A DNA stretch of 64,000 nt from Cercophora sp. LCS_1 (Eukaryota > Ascomycota > Sordariomycetes > Sordariales > Lasiosphaeriaceae): NCBI GenBank assembly GCA_036250225.1, contig JAPZLL010000032.1, positions 62,001-126,000 of the forward strand. Direction: 5' to 3'. The translations under genes and the position numbers were made by a program. Shown piece after piece: positions 33,913-45,113 of the stretch. Each line of letters starts with the position of its first letter. The stretch's first letter is position 1. Under the pieces are notes generated by a model, which was not told where the DNA came from, searched no databases, and worked only from the letters and a program-made list of their open reading frames with translations.

Positions 33913-35391
33913 TTACTTGCGACCCTCACTTGGCTCTTCCCGTGACTCGATCGACTTGAGCCCCTCACTCTGGACCGGACTCAGCCGGGTCGGGCTGTTG
34001 GGATCGTTCATCCCCAGCACGAAGCTCTCCTGACTGTCGCCCCATCGCCCGCTGACTCTTCTGCTGCTTCGCCTACTGCCGAGCACCCTGCTTCCTCTCT
34101 TGTTCTCCCCGTACCCTGGCAGGAACTGCTCGTAGGCCTCCCAACCGACGACCGAGCTTCTTCTCCTCTCGTCACCATCCACCAAGAGCCCCTCCCGGTC
34201 GGCCTCCCTCTGACCCCTGCTCTTTGGTGTTATTAGGCTTCTGAGGCTCAACGTTGTCGGCGTTCGGTAAAAGGCGACAGGTGGAGGCATCGGCGGAGGC
34301 GGCACTCCCTGGAGGTTGTTGACGCTCGGGTTCTTACTTCTCGATGAAGTCCCCGACGCCGTCCAGGGGTAGCCATGGTAGCTGACCACGCTCGTCAAGT
34401 CCACGCTCCCGGTTGGTTCCCCGCTGCGTCTCCTCGCCTGGACGTCAATACTTGGGTCACCCATGAGTTTGGGCCACCACCGCGCCAGAACGAGTCGTAA
34501 CGTCGGCGCACTGGCGCAAATGAGAGCCAAGTCCAGCTCCAAGACGGTCATAACGAAGAAGCTGAGCGTGTTGGCGACGCTTGTCCCGTCGTCTTTATCC
34601 GACGCCCGCAGGCTCAATTGCAGACGAGTCAGGCTTGCGGCAATGACAAAGATGCTCAAGCTCAGTACCACTGCCAGCGCGGCTTTCTGGCGACCCGGGA
34701 GGTCCAAGCGAACGATACAAGGCACGATGAGGATGATGAGCCATGCGTCTGTGGCGGTGTGGAGAGCCGCGGATGCGATGAGGAGCGGCGCAAAACTGAA
34801 GCAGCGCATCGGGCTACCGAAGAACTGGCCTGCCACGGGGTGGCACTGGAAGACGCTCATGAAGAGGAGGGGCACGCCGTAGAGGAGGACGGCGATGACG
34901 GTTGCCCAGGCGAGACGGCGCTCGAGAGGACGAGACGAGAAGATACGGAGGTAGAAGGCGAGGATGGAGAGCTTGGTAAGGCAGAGGCAGAGCTGGTAAA
35001 AGATAAGCCCAAGGTAGGTGCGCACTGCCGTTGGTGCGTCGTAGACGGGTGAGGTAAGCATGGCGTGGGGGGCCGGTCGCGGCGATTGCGCCGCGATGCA
35101 ATACGCTACGAGAACAGTGGTGGAGAAGAGGTAGGCCACCATGATGAGGCTGTCGTCGAGGAACCATTTTCGAAGGAGCCGCAGCCGGGACCAGCATCGG
35201 GCGAGAATAACGAGCGTGCAGACGGTGTGCGGCACCAACAGCCCGAAGAGGATGCCCGGGATGTTGGGATCCGCCGTGGTCTCGCCGACGGCCGACGTCG
35301 TCAGGGCCGTTGATGTGCCGTTGAAGGGCAGGGGAGGGCCCGAGATGTTGAACCTTGTATGGGCCGACTCGGAGATTATCGCGTCGGCCAT
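33913..35391 (-). CDS. Rhodopsin-domain (PTH11-like) seven-helix membrane protein
   Basis: Intronless, 492 aa, ATG at 35391. The N-terminus is short, with two possible N-glycosylation sites (FNISG, FNGTS). Seven hydrophobic helices span about residues 45-305. Family features are the W-x-x-DD motif after helix 1 (KWFLDDSLIMVAYLF), LTKLSILAFYLRIF and VPLLFMSVFQCHPVAGQFF, with Cys in the extracellular loops. This is the fungal rhodopsin/integral-membrane domain often annotated as PTH11-like. No CFEM domain precedes it. The tail of about 190 residues is Ser/Arg/Pro-rich and cytosolic. Some family members sense surfaces or nutrients; the ligand is unknown and many are uncharacterised. Confidence 0.88.
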   Translation of the reverse strand: MADAIISESAHTRFNISGPPLPFNGTSTALTTSAVGETTADPNIPGILFGLLVPHTVCTLVILARCWSRLRLLRKWFLDDSLIMVAYLFSTTVLVAYCIAAQSPRPAPHAMLTSPVYDAPTAVRTYLGLIFYQLCLCLTKLSILAFYLRIFSSRPLERRLAWATVIAVLLYGVPLLFMSVFQCHPVAGQFFGSPMRCFSFAPLLIASAALHTATDAWLIILIVPCIVRLDLPGRQKAALAVVLSLSIFVIAASLTRLQLSLRASDKDDGTSVANTLSFFVMTVLELDLALICASAPTLRLVLARWWPKLMGDPSIDVQARRRSGEPTGSVDLTSVVSYHGYPWTASGTSSRSKNPSVNNLQGVPPPPMPPPVAFYRTPTTLSLRSLITPKSRGQREADREGLLVDGDERRRSSVVGWEAYEQFLPGYGENKRGSRVLGSRRSSRRVSGRWGDSQESFVLGMNDPNSPTRLSPVQSEGLKSIESREEPSEGRK

Positions 35392-37229
35392 TTTGATGTG
35401 CTTGAAGCCGGGAGACGTCCGACCTGGCGCTTCCCAGGTCTGCCGGGGGTTATCTGGACATGGATTGCGGTCGGGTGAGGTGATTACGGCCCGCTTCCCG
35501 AGGAATGCGCTGTGTTTACTTGTGAGACATCAACAGTGATACAGACGGCGGGGAATCCCAGGACGAGCGAGGAGGAGGCGGGCGAAGCCAGGTAAACATG
35601 GCGCCACGATGTATTTGACCTCGTCCTTCCCCGGCCGTCTCCCGTGCTGCTGCTGCTGCGCGCGGCAGACGACCGTCGAGCAAAGTAGCCATCTGCATGC
35701 CGGCAGACCTCATCAACTCTAGAGTGTATGGCGCACGGAGACAGGAATGTTCGCAGCGGCCCACGGCGCAAGGCCGGACGCGCGCCTGTGATTGGCTCGA
35801 CGGCCGGCAGTGGAGGGTGGTGTAGCAATTGAGCCGGAATGCGCTCTGCGGGGTGAGCCGTCCGGGCTCTGGAAGCTGTCACGGCCACGGGCTGGCGGAC
35901 TGGTGGGCGCGGACCCAAATATACTGGTTAATGCCGACTCGTGACTGCTGCCCTGCTTTGGAGCGCCGGCCTCAGCTGGTGCTTATGTGGGCGGCGCGAG
36001 GCCAATCTATTGCTCGCCCTGTATCTACCGAGGCCGTCACGTTGGCGATATTGGCCATATTGAGCGTGGTGGCGGCCCGATTCCCCACGGCTTCTGTTTG
36101 TTGTCGTTTTTTGCTCGTGGCATTTTGTGTCTCGAAAGGTCAGCGGTCAGTGTCTCGATGTGCGTCCGTGTGGGCGGGTGGTGAGCGAGGTCGTCCACCA
36201 GCAGGGCATCGCTTCTGTCATGCAGCGGCAGCGATGCGGCCAGCGGTTTGACGTGCAGCAGTCTTCGGCGCACGACAACGGCGCCCGTCGCCGTCGCCAC
36301 TCACAGTCCGCCGTCTCCGCCCGGGCCTCTGGAGTCGTTCGAATCCGGACATCGCTAGTTCGGTGGTGGGTGGTATGCGTACGGTAAGGGTCCATCCACC
36401 AGGGCAGGGAGCAGCCATCGGAGAAAAGTGCATCTCGCAGACAATTGAGAAAAGGCGGGGAAGCTTGACAGCTGCCGGGGTCTTGGCAGAGCCCGATCAC
36501 AGTTCTTGACTTTCCACCGCGACCCCCACCTCCTCGTCTTGTAGTGATCAGTGTTGGGCTGCGCCAATTATACTTGTCCGTGTTCCGCTAGTGGTATGCT
36601 GGGTGTTTTGTGCGCCGAATTGACCGGCGCTATGTCACGGCGTTTGGCGTTGTCACCTTGCGGAGGATACCCCGCCAAATCAACACCGGAAGCCCGGTCT
36701 CTCGGTACAGTTGGTGCCACAGTAAGTTATCTCAGCCCATGTTTCGCCTTCGTATATGTGGAGATATCGTATCTGGGGTTCCCAAATATCTATTAAAAGT
36801 GCTTTTGGAATTATAAGATACCTTGGAAGCACAGCTAGTCTATTTTTCTGGGGACAAGCCCCTCCGTGATTTCCTGCGCGCTGCCTTTTTTTGTACGGAC
36901 TTGTCCTCACCTTTGCGTCCCGACACCCACCCCAACGACAAGGTCTCACGTCAAAAACACCAACTCTATTTCACCCCCGTCTAACATCATAAAACATTGG
37001 CTTCAACACTGAAATTATATCCTATCCTTAATGAACGAAGAGGCCTGATACATGTAAGCGGTCGACCAGGACCGGAACCTGAAATCTTTGGTTCGCAATC
37101 CCGGCCGGCGGCAGAAACCGACACCATGGACCAATCGACATCGAGCCCAATCTCCGATTGCGACTTTGCGTGCTTCATCTCTTTTCACAAAATTGCCCCC
37201 GATCCGCCTTCATCTTCCACGATGCGATC
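35392..37229. other. 1.8-kb divergent intergenic region, no gene seen
   Basis: Lies between the divergent PTH11-like and NACHT genes. The last 450 bp before the NACHT ATG are locally AT-richer (about 36780-37010). No recognisable ORF, RNA gene or repeat. Confidence 0.5.
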
Positions 37230-40133
37230 ATGGACCCTCTTACGGCAGTCGGCCTCGCGGGCTCGGTCGTGCAATTCATCAGCTTCGCCATCCAGCTGAT
37301 ATCCAAGACCAAAGAGGTGCATGCATCTGCTAAGGGCCAAACGGAGCACGTCGCCACCATCGAAAGCATTTATGGTCAACTGATGGACTTTAGCGTCAAG
37401 TTGGAGATGTCATCAAAACGTGAGCTGGTGGAAACATCGAGCGAAGCTGTCAAGCATGTCATTGCCATCAATGATTTATCGCGCTCGTGTGAGGCGGACT
37501 GTCGGCGGCTTCTCGATATTGTGAGGAAACTCCGGTCATCGGGTGGGAGGTGGCAGGGCTTCAGGGCGGCGCTCAAGACAGTATGGAAGGCTGGCGAGAT
37601 TGATGAGCTTGAGGAGAGACTTCATCGGGCGCAGACGACCCTGACGCTTCATTTGTGTTCTTTGACTTCGTGGGTAACGCTCCCTAGCTGGAGACGGTCA
37701 TGTGTTAACATTTGCAGATATTGGCACAACATGTTCGACCGCCAGCTAAGAGAGTTGAAAGGAGAGACTCGACTTCTGGATGCCCGGCAATCGTTGAAAC
37801 TCGACAGGATTGCGGACACTTTGAAGACACTGGAGACACGCATTACGGCTGCGAGATCGTCGCCACACTTAAACTACTTCTCTCCAGATGACGTTGACTC
37901 TCTTGAACGGCAGATGTCAAACTTGTCAATGCTCAGGACAACCGTCACCAAAGATCACAGGATACTAAAATCTCTCAGTTTCGACAGTCGGCCAGTCAGA
38001 CATTCTTCCATACCGACCGCCTATAGTCGAACTCTCGAGTGGGCGTTCACTCAGCCAGAAAAAGAGAGAACATCTCAACAGGGAGACATCCTCACGTGGC
38101 TTAGAGAAGGGAACGGATTCTTTTGGGTCTCGGGCAAACCGGGCTCGGGCAAATCGACGTTTATGAAATATTTGGCGGACCATTCCAGGACTATGGAAGC
38201 ATTGAAAGTTTGGTCCTCGCCACGACGTCTCGTGGTAGCCAGCCATTACTTCTGGAGTGTGGGTACCTCGATGCAAAAGTCCAAGCAGGGTCTGCTGCAG
38301 ACGCTGTTATACGACATCTTCAGGCAACTGCCAGATCTCATTGAGCTGACATGTCGCGAACGGTGGCTGAAAACAGTCGAGGAACTGGACTATGACCCAT
38401 GGCTTGTCCCGGAACTTCAGCAAGTCTTGCAGCGCATTTCAACTCAAGACGTCGAAGTCAAGTTCTGCTTCTTTATCGATGGCTTGGACGAGTTTGAGGG
38501 CGACCATGTCGACTTTTGCCGCAGTCTTCTCGACCTTGCGAGCTCGCCACATGTCAAGATATGCGTGTCAAGTCGGGCCTGGAACATCTTTGAGGACTCG
38601 TTTGGCCAAGAGTCTGGTTCGAAATTGTACATGCATGAACTGACGCACGATGACATCCACCGATATACTGAGAGCCGCCTGCAAGAGCACCCTAGATGGA
38701 AGGAACTTGAAAGAGACGGAGATTCCGCATGGCTTGTTGACCAAATCACAGAACGAGCTGCCGGTGTCTTTCTCTGGGTCTTTCTCGTGACCAACCAGCT
38801 AAGAAACGGACTCACTGAATACGACACATTGAAAGAGCTGAGGAAAAGACTTGAGAGCATACCGGATGATCTGGAGGCGTTCTTCAAGCAGATTCTCGAG
38901 TCCGTTGAGCCTTTTTATCATGAAAAGATGGCTTCCACTCTCTTGGTAGCACTTGAAGCCAGGGCTCCTGCACCAGTTCAGGTATACGGTTTCCACGATC
39001 TGGAGCACGATGACCAGAATTACGCGTTGGCGGTTTCCCTAGGACCGCTTCCCAAAGACGAAGTTGTGAAAAAGAGGGAACAGACAACCCGAAGACTGAA
39101 TGCCCGGTGCCGAGGACTTGTCGAAGTGAGGAAGCCGGGCTACCGTGTCGAGTTTCTCCGTATGTCGGACCTGCCTCTTCAATGAAGCTACTAACAGACG
39201 GACAGATCGAAGTGTTATGGACTTTTTGCGGACACGAGAGATGACAGAGTTCTTGTTGAACAAAGCTCCCTCGAGCTTTGACGCCAACCTCTCACTTTTG
39301 AGAGCATACACTGCCTATATCAAAACAACCAAGTTCACCAAGCCCGTTGACCGAACATCATTTGGCACAGTGTCGCTCACTCCCCTGACGGCGGCTCTCC
39401 AACAAAGTTTGGCTTACGCCAAAGAGGTTGACAACAACCCGAAAGCACACGAGCTCATCGATGAGATGGACGACTGTTTGACCGAAATGCAGGAGAAAGG
39501 CCAAGTCAAGATCAATATTCTCGACTTTACGAGCGCTCCCGCGGGTATCCTTTTCAGAGAGCTTGTCTTCAATGTCGGTTTAACAGGATACATCTCTTAC
39601 GTCTTGTCAAACCGACCGGATTATTTCTCAGGATTTGCCATCAACATCCTCGGATACGCCGTGGCAACGCTTCTAGACCGCTGTGGCTCGACCAGTCTAC
39701 TCTTCGAAGACAACATCGAACTCATAAAATGCCTGTTGGAGAATGGCTACGACCCAAATGCGCCGTACCGCAGCCCCAGCCTTTCTGACCCAGACAGGAC
39801 CCCTTGGAAAGATCTTGTGGCGTGGCCAATGCCGAAGTTCCCCGGGACGTCGTGTCGGGATGTGTCAAGGGAGGAGTGGGATGCGAGACGCGGCGCACTG
39901 GAAGAGACCATACTCTTGATGCTGAAACATGGAGCTGATCGGCGAATCTGGCCTGGACATGATCGCCCTGATGTAAGTTCACCATTTTGTATGACCGCAG
40001 ATGCTAACATGCGATGCAGGCTGAGACACTGGAAGCTCGAGTTTCCATGATCATCGACACTGCCATGAGGAATGTCCCAGGCCGAGATGATAAGCCGCCT
40101 CCGAAGAAGCGTCGCTCGCGGGCAGTGAACTAA
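37230..40133 (+). CDS. NACHT-domain STAND NTPase
   Basis: Three exons are clear: 37230-39159, 39206-39972 and 40020-40133 (introns of 46 and 47 bp with GTATGT/GTAAGT donors and CTAAC branch sites), giving about 936 aa. Joining the first two restores VEFLHRSVMDFL, a hallmark of this family. A further in-frame 48-bp intron at 37670-37717 is possible. The N-terminus (MDPLTAVGLAGSVVQFISFA) is the helical domain common to fungal NACHT proteins. NTPase motifs are Walker A at about residue 301 (SGKPGSGKST) and Walker B at about 412 (FCFFIDGLDEFEGD). The region after about 550 matches the DUF7791-type C-terminal half (RKRLESIPDDLEAFFKQILE), ending with ankyrin-like remnants (LLENGYDPNAPY; MLKHGADRRIW). 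Such proteins are candidates for non-self recognition or heterokaryon incompatibility; no role can be assigned here. The coding end overlaps the convergent GFA gene. Confidence 0.88.
37670..37717 (+). other. Possible additional intron in the NACHT gene
   Basis: A 48-base stretch starts GTGGGT, contains TGTTAAC and ends TTTGCAG. Its removal keeps the frame and deletes an atypical peptide (WVTLPSWRRSCVNIC) from an otherwise helical region. Retention also keeps the frame, so sequence alone cannot decide. Confidence 0.45.
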
Positions 40134-41207
40134 GGGTTTACATACAACGGCTCAACCGTGGCTGCTTTGGTGGCCCTCGTCGGCGTCTTGAGATCCTTGA
40201 GGTCAAAGTTGTTCAACACCCTCACGTTGACGCCCCGCATCGTGGTCAATCTCAGGCCCTCAGGTTTCAGCTCGGCCAAGCTCTGCAGTCGCCCTTCGGA
40301 CTTGTCACTCTCGTCGACGATGTCGTTGGTAAGATTCACGCCACATGTCTTGCAAAACGTCTTTGCCAAGGATCCACTGCTGAAGGTATACCGACCGATA
40401 TTCTCCTCGCCTTGAAGGACAACAGCGTCTTTGGGCACGTAGACCCAGAGGTATCCATTCTGTCGCTGTCAGCAGAGCGACCCCAAACGACAGGGGCACT
40501 TACTCGAAGGCAATGACTACAGTTGCAGTCGATGATCTTGCTAGGATACTTTTTGTCCAATGGCAGCGACTTGAGCGCCAGCGTCACAGCACCACAGTGG
40601 CAACTCCCATGATACATCTTGCCCCCTTCAATCTCGGTCTTTGGGTCCGGCCCTTCATACTCGGGCGCCTCATACGGCTTGCCAAACGCCTTTCCGTTCA
40701 ACCTGCACTCGTTAGTCCGATCCCTTCAATGTCTCCTCCAAACTCACGGCGTAATCTCCCACTCCCACGGATCAACCCCCTGAATCGCCCTGGCCTACGT
40801 CCATCAGCACTACTCCTCTATCTGCCGGACAAACTCACATTGATCGCAATCTGCCGATTATTAGGCCCCTCGGGCGACGCACAAATCAACGGCGTCGCGC
40901 ACTTGGGGCAGAACTGTCACACGTCAGCACCGTCATCCTCATCGGAGGTGTCATCGGATGTCAGATGGGGGAAGGGAATTACCTTGTGGAACGCCATCTT
41001 GTCCCCAAAACTATACGATGACAAGTCGTTTTCGTCGCCCTTGACGACGCGGAACTGGTCTCGCGAGCCATAGACCCAGAGGTAGCCCTTTTTCTGGCAG
41101 ATGCTGCAGTTGCATTCGCCGGCGGACTCGAGGGGCAAGAGGTCGATTTCGAAGACGAAGGCCGTGCAGTGGCAGTTGCCGCGGAATGTTTTGAACCAGG
41201 GGGACAT
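40130..41207 (-). CDS. Tandem GFA-domain (CENP-V/GFA) zinc protein
   Basis: Five exons (40983-41207, 40839-40913, 40748-40794, 40504-40702, 40130-40459) encode 291 aa. All four introns (44-69 bp) are GT-AG. The protein contains two GFA modules. The first has GNCHC, CNCSICQKKGYLWVYG and FCPKCATPLIC; the second has GSCHCGAV, CNCSHCLRNGYLWVYVP and FCKTCGVNLT. Each has the full CxC / CxCxxC / CxxC zinc ligands of the glutathione-dependent formaldehyde-activating enzyme/CENP-V superfamily. Intron positions in the two halves are partly alike (near the CNCS and FCxxC segments), which suggests internal duplication. Function is inferred only by family: glutathione-adduct chemistry or zinc-dependent binding; most fungal members are uncharacterised. 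It converges on the NACHT gene with overlapping stop codons. Confidence 0.9.
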
Positions 41208-41696
41208 GGTTGCAGATGTGAACTTGGGCGTTTTTGTTGTCTGAGTCAGGGAGGTGAGGGGGTGTTGTGGTGGTGAAGGATGGTCGGAGTTAGGGTTATC
41301 GGATTTGGGATTTTGTTGGGACGATGCGGAACAGGCGGGACAAGTGGGACAAAGCCCGATGCACGTTGGGACCCGTTCACCGTGGGCCAGTTTTTGCGGC
41401 TGACGGTGCGAGAACCAATGGGGGCGGACTTGCTGCCGGGCCGGACTTGTGGTCCTGATTCGTTGCCCCTGAGTGGAGGGGAGGGTCGGTCCCTGCAGGT
41501 GGGATGCGCTTGCGCTTAGCTTCAGCGGTGCGTTGCTGCGAAAATAAGATGGAGTCGTTGGATTGGAACTGGTTTATCGTGGTGTTGACATCAAGTTCGG
41601 TCGCCCAAGTCCTTGACGTTGCGCCGCCCGGCACCTGGGCTTGAGGTCTTCCAGACGGTCGCGAGCTGCATCAACCCTGAGATGGGGTAGCCTGTA
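41208..41696. other. Upstream region of the GFA gene, start of the repeat island
   Basis: 489 bp with no supported gene. The first 100 bases are the likely 5' UTR and promoter of the minus-strand GFA gene. From here rightwards, sequence duplicated elsewhere in the window begins. Confidence 0.5.
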
Positions 41697-42010
41697 GGCC
41701 CTTGCCTGTCAACTCTTGGGTTGCAAATCGTCTGAACTTGGCAGGTAACCGCCATCTTTCTCTCAGAAGATGGCCTGTGTTCCCGCTTGCATTTTTGGAG
41801 GTTTATCGACACAATGTTCCCGTTCTCGGCGCCCGGCACCAGTATTTGGCCCTTCTCTTATCAGGGCTTTTGATGCCCGCTTCCTTTGCATGCTCTTCTC
41901 GCTTTTCTTTTCGCGGTCTCGGAGTCTGCGGTCGTGGTTTTGGTGTTTTGGGTATCGTGCTCTCCCGATACTGGGGTGCCGCGGTCAAGGAGTCGAGAGG
42001 CATGTGAGCT
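41697..42010 (+). repeat. Dispersed repeat R2, copy a
   Basis: This block is related, in the same orientation, to 46949-47300. Shared landmarks in order are CCCTTGCC(T/C)GTCAACT, GCCTGTGTTC, TCGACAC, CC(C)GG(C/A)ACCAGTATT, CCTTCTCTTAT and GATGCxCGCTxCxTTT. Divergence by eye is about a third of positions, with small indels. No open coding frame is shared. Boundaries are approximate. Confidence 0.7.
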
Positions 42011-42179
42011 TTATCGCGGGGTGGGTCTGGGAGTGCTTCGTTGATGGAAAAGTGCCTAGGCCCTGTCTGTTAATAATATCTGGGGACTCATATTAGTGTT
42101 CACGTTGGGGTTTGGACGGGCTCAAAGTTGTTTATTGATAAAAAACAAATAAAGGAAAGCAACTTGGCTTGTGAGTCCC

Positions 42180-42205
42180 AAAAAAAAAAAAAAAAAAAAA
42201 AAAAA
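42180..42205 (+). repeat. Poly-A tract (A)26
   Basis: A perfect run of 26 A lies just 3' of repeat R2a and about 30 bp beyond the TAA that ends the R3a frame on the opposite strand. It may be the scar of a retroposition event or a simple homopolymer. Confidence 0.9.
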
Positions 42206-42236
42206 CGGCAAGGGATTTCCGAGTAAAAAAAGACAT

Positions 42237-43365
42237 TTAAGCCTCAATCTGTAAATATATATGTTAGTCATAAGTATTCCAAGTAGGTGGATAAAGACTT
42301 ACCTCGATGCCGCCGATGAAACCACCGGGGCCACCCACACCGCCCGCACCACCGGCCGAGCCGTTGTCGCCGGGGCCATCACCCCCCTCCGGGCCGCCGC
42401 ATCCCGCACCGGCCTCCTCCCCCTCCTCCTTCTTCACCTCGCCGCCGCCGGCGTTCTTCTCAGCCGTTCGCTTGGCGGCGGGCGTTCTTGGCCCTCTTCT
42501 TGGCCTTCTTCTGCTCTTATACGTGCACTGTCGGCGAGCAAAGTAAGAGGCTTGCGACAGTCAGGGCCGGGTGGGCCGGGGACGGGCCGGAAGTCGTCCT
42601 CTGGCTTGGTCGGGGAGCCATAGTGCGCGTTCCATGGTGTGATGATAAGGCGGGGCTTAGACTTCGCTAAAGCCAGGGTGTGCGTTGCTGGGTAGTACCA
42701 ATGGGGCCGGAGTCTAAGGTGGTCGAGAATGGTATGCTGCTTTGGTGTCGATAACGCGGGCTTCAAACTAGGGTCTGGGAAGCGTGTACGGTAAAGACGG
42801 AATGTCCTGTCAAAGCATCCCGTCGCTGGTCAGTTTCTCACTCATGAGGAGGGAATGTAAGGGGAGGTAGGGAACACTTACGAAATGGGCGAAGCCCGGC
42901 CTGGAGTCTTAAAAAGATCTGTTGCGGTGTTAGCGAGAGTTCGCCGATATGGTGCAGCTCTGTTGGTACGCACGAACAAGCGCCGGACCGCTTGGATGAC
43001 AAACAGCTGCCACTGTGTTAGAGGACAATTTCCTGTCGTAAAATAAACTACAATCAGGTTGACTTACCGAAAAACCCCAAAGGGGCGAGTGGGATTTGCC
43101 AATAAAAGCTGTGAGACGTCAGCGCTAAGTTAGTCCCTCAAAATGGCAGTCGTTCGAACGTGACACAGCCGAAAACAATTTCATTCGAACGAGGCAGAAA
43201 AGAGACGGAATAGTACCAGAGAATATAGGTAGTATCCATATACACCATATACAATTGATCGCTGGCGCGGGCCGGGCTGGGGGATATACTTACAGACGCA
43301 GTTGGGGAAGCGGCTGAAGAGAAAAGAGGAAGAGGTTCGCGCGAGACGAATTATTTTGTAACCCC
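42237..43365 (-). repeat. R3 element, copy a (longest copy of an intron-bearing gene-like repeat)
   Basis: Read on the minus strand this copy starts near 43365 and carries a chain of short exon-like pieces with good splice signals. Landmarks are a donor at the end of a CCCCTTTGGGGTTTTTCG block near 43075, an acceptor preceded by GCTAACACCGCAACAG near 42915, and a donor GTAAGTG just after CTTCGCCCATTTC. The end is a Lys/Glu/Gly-rich frame finishing GDNGSAGGAGGVGGPGGF then IGGIE, an intron at 42249-42302 (54 bp) and a last exon of Ile-Glu-Ala-stop (stop at 42237). The same landmarks recur at 48891-49600 and 59700-60247. No start codon could be fixed and stops interrupt several candidate joins, so this looks like a decayed gene or element. 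Family not recognised. Confidence 0.6.
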
Positions 43366-43374
43366 ACCGCGTTC

Positions 43375-44275
43375 TCCGAGCCTATGGCGCTACTTCAGAC
43401 ACACCCAACAGGCTTCTTCGATCCGATGGCAACAGGTGTATTCGATCCGGTGTTGCGCATCCCTGGCGCCACTTCAGACACACAATATGTGTCTTCGATC
43501 CGATTTTACTCAACAGGCGTTCTCGATCCGATGCTCCTCAGACTTGGTCCACGTTAATCTCAGGGCTTGGCCAGCCCTTGGAATTCCCAATGCCAGCGCT
43601 ACACCTTTCTCTAGACAATCTTGATGGCTGCGGCTGCGGCTCGACACACTCAACGAATCTCTCACGCCAGGGCCCTCGAAACAATCGGATGCACACACGG
43701 TCGAGAGAAAAGCCACCACATATCAAACACACATGACACTAGCCTACGCGCTTGGTGTTGTCGAAGATGTTGATGGATGGCGTCTGAGACACACCGCTTT
43801 TCCTGCTGGGTTCCTTCAACGACATTCCAGCGATGCAAACCAATATGAGGCCAAGGATACCACCACGCCTGTGGTCAGCCATGCGGCAACCTATATGCGC
43901 CTGTTACGCTTGGTGCTGGTTTGAGCGATGCGATAGCAACCCCTTGCTGCTGAAGAGGTACAATTGCAAGACTCGCAAGGAGTACGGGAAAGTTTACCGC
44001 GCGAAGTCCACAATCCGCTCTAGCAAGTATTTTTAGCCCCAATTTAGATGATTGTAAGCCAACATGTATCCTAGGAGTAATGACCACCGTTGCGAGGCGC
44101 ACAAAGTGGAACGTCCTATGCGAAGCCGACTCTAGCGAGAGACAACACAACAATACGAACACGATGGTCAACACCGACGCCGACACCAATCCAAGAACAA
44201 CGGCCGCAACCACCAAGGTCGCTCACATCCCGTCGATCACCGAGGGAACTCGGGGGATTTAGAGGGTGATGGGGA
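43375..44275 (+). repeat. Dispersed repeat R1, copy a
   Basis: About 900 bp related to 56255-57225 in the same orientation, by eye roughly 70 percent identical over the whole length. The first 160 bp contain an internal tandem pair of about 78 bp (GGCGC(T/C)ACTTCAGACACAC, then TTCGATCCG motifs). Shared landmarks further on are GGGCCCTCGAAACAA, GTTGTCGAAGAT, CTGAGACACACCGCTTT, GATGCAAACCAA, GTCCACAATCC, CTAGGAG(T/C)AATGACCACCGT and ACACGATGGTCAACACCGA. Short frames exist on both strands, but none is intact in both copies. Confidence 0.75.
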
Positions 44276-45009
44276 TGGCGGGGGAGAAGGCGGCGAGGAG
44301 AGTGGAGGGGCGCAGGGCGAGGAGAGGAGGAGGGCTCGGGAAGTCCGTCCCCGCCCACTTCAACCAGCGCATTGAGAAGCTGTGCCGCCGCTTCGACATT
44401 TTGCGCGACGAGCTTGACGACTTCTCCGTCGGCTTCTTCGAGGGCTTGACGAAACCGGCCAACTACGACAGCCTCACATGGGACCTGTGCCGCGCCGCCC
44501 TCTCGAGGGAGAAGGAGAGGAGGATCAAGGTTGTCAGGTGAGACTACCACTCCCTGGTGTCCTCCGCTCATTTGGCAACGGTGTGCACGCTAATGGCAGA
44601 CTAAGACCGTGAGATGCTGCGCCACAACCGAGTTTGAAAGGGCAGTGTTAGAACCGGTTTGTATATTTTCCCAGGTCCCTGCTCTCCGGGTACCTATTCA
44701 TCCTGTCTTTTTGCCCGGCATACCTGGTTGAGCTGACACCTGAAAATCGCATGACAAGGGCAAGGCCAATCAGAGATGCCGCCGGCTTCTCATCCTTCCT
44801 CTCCGGTTGCTGGTCTCAATGCGGACCCCTGTCATCTTTTGACTTCCATTGAATCCTCCGGGCCTTTCTCGGTTCCCAGTCTTGGCTAGGCTGACTGCAA
44901 GCATTTCCGTGTCCATAATCAAACCCGGCGTTGGAGAAGACAGTGAGATTGTACGAAGTTACTGTGCCCTGACATTGCCGTATGCTGAATGGAACAGATA
45001 GCAGTGTGA
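44276..45009. other. Intergenic; possible small coding relic at 44278-44541
   Basis: A plus-strand frame ending at 44541 encodes a helical, protein-like stretch (VPAHFNQRIEKLCRRFDILR, then LTKPANYDSLTWDLCRAALS) after a low-complexity Gly/Arg-rich start. It ends at a GTGAGACT that could be a donor. No family recognised, and it is probably a relic. The rest, up to the tyrosinase promoter, shows nothing. Confidence 0.35.
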
Positions 45010-45016
45010 TATATTT
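45010..45016 (+). promoter_or_regulatory. Putative TATA box of the tyrosinase gene
   Basis: TATATTTAA lies about 100 bp upstream of the ATG at 45114 on the same strand, in an otherwise mixed-composition region. The spacing is normal for a TATA element with a short 5' UTR. Confidence 0.4.
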
Positions 45017-45113
45017 AAGGAGACACATCGCCCGATTTCTGGAGACGAGCAAAGAGAGGCGTTGACGCCGGTTTCTCAGTCAATGGGTTAACAGCTGATA
45101 TACTGTATTCGTC

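Noticed and set aside
36330..36350. tRNA B-box-like GTTCGAATCC
   Set aside because: The flanking bases do not form a T stem, and no acceptor or anticodon stem fits.
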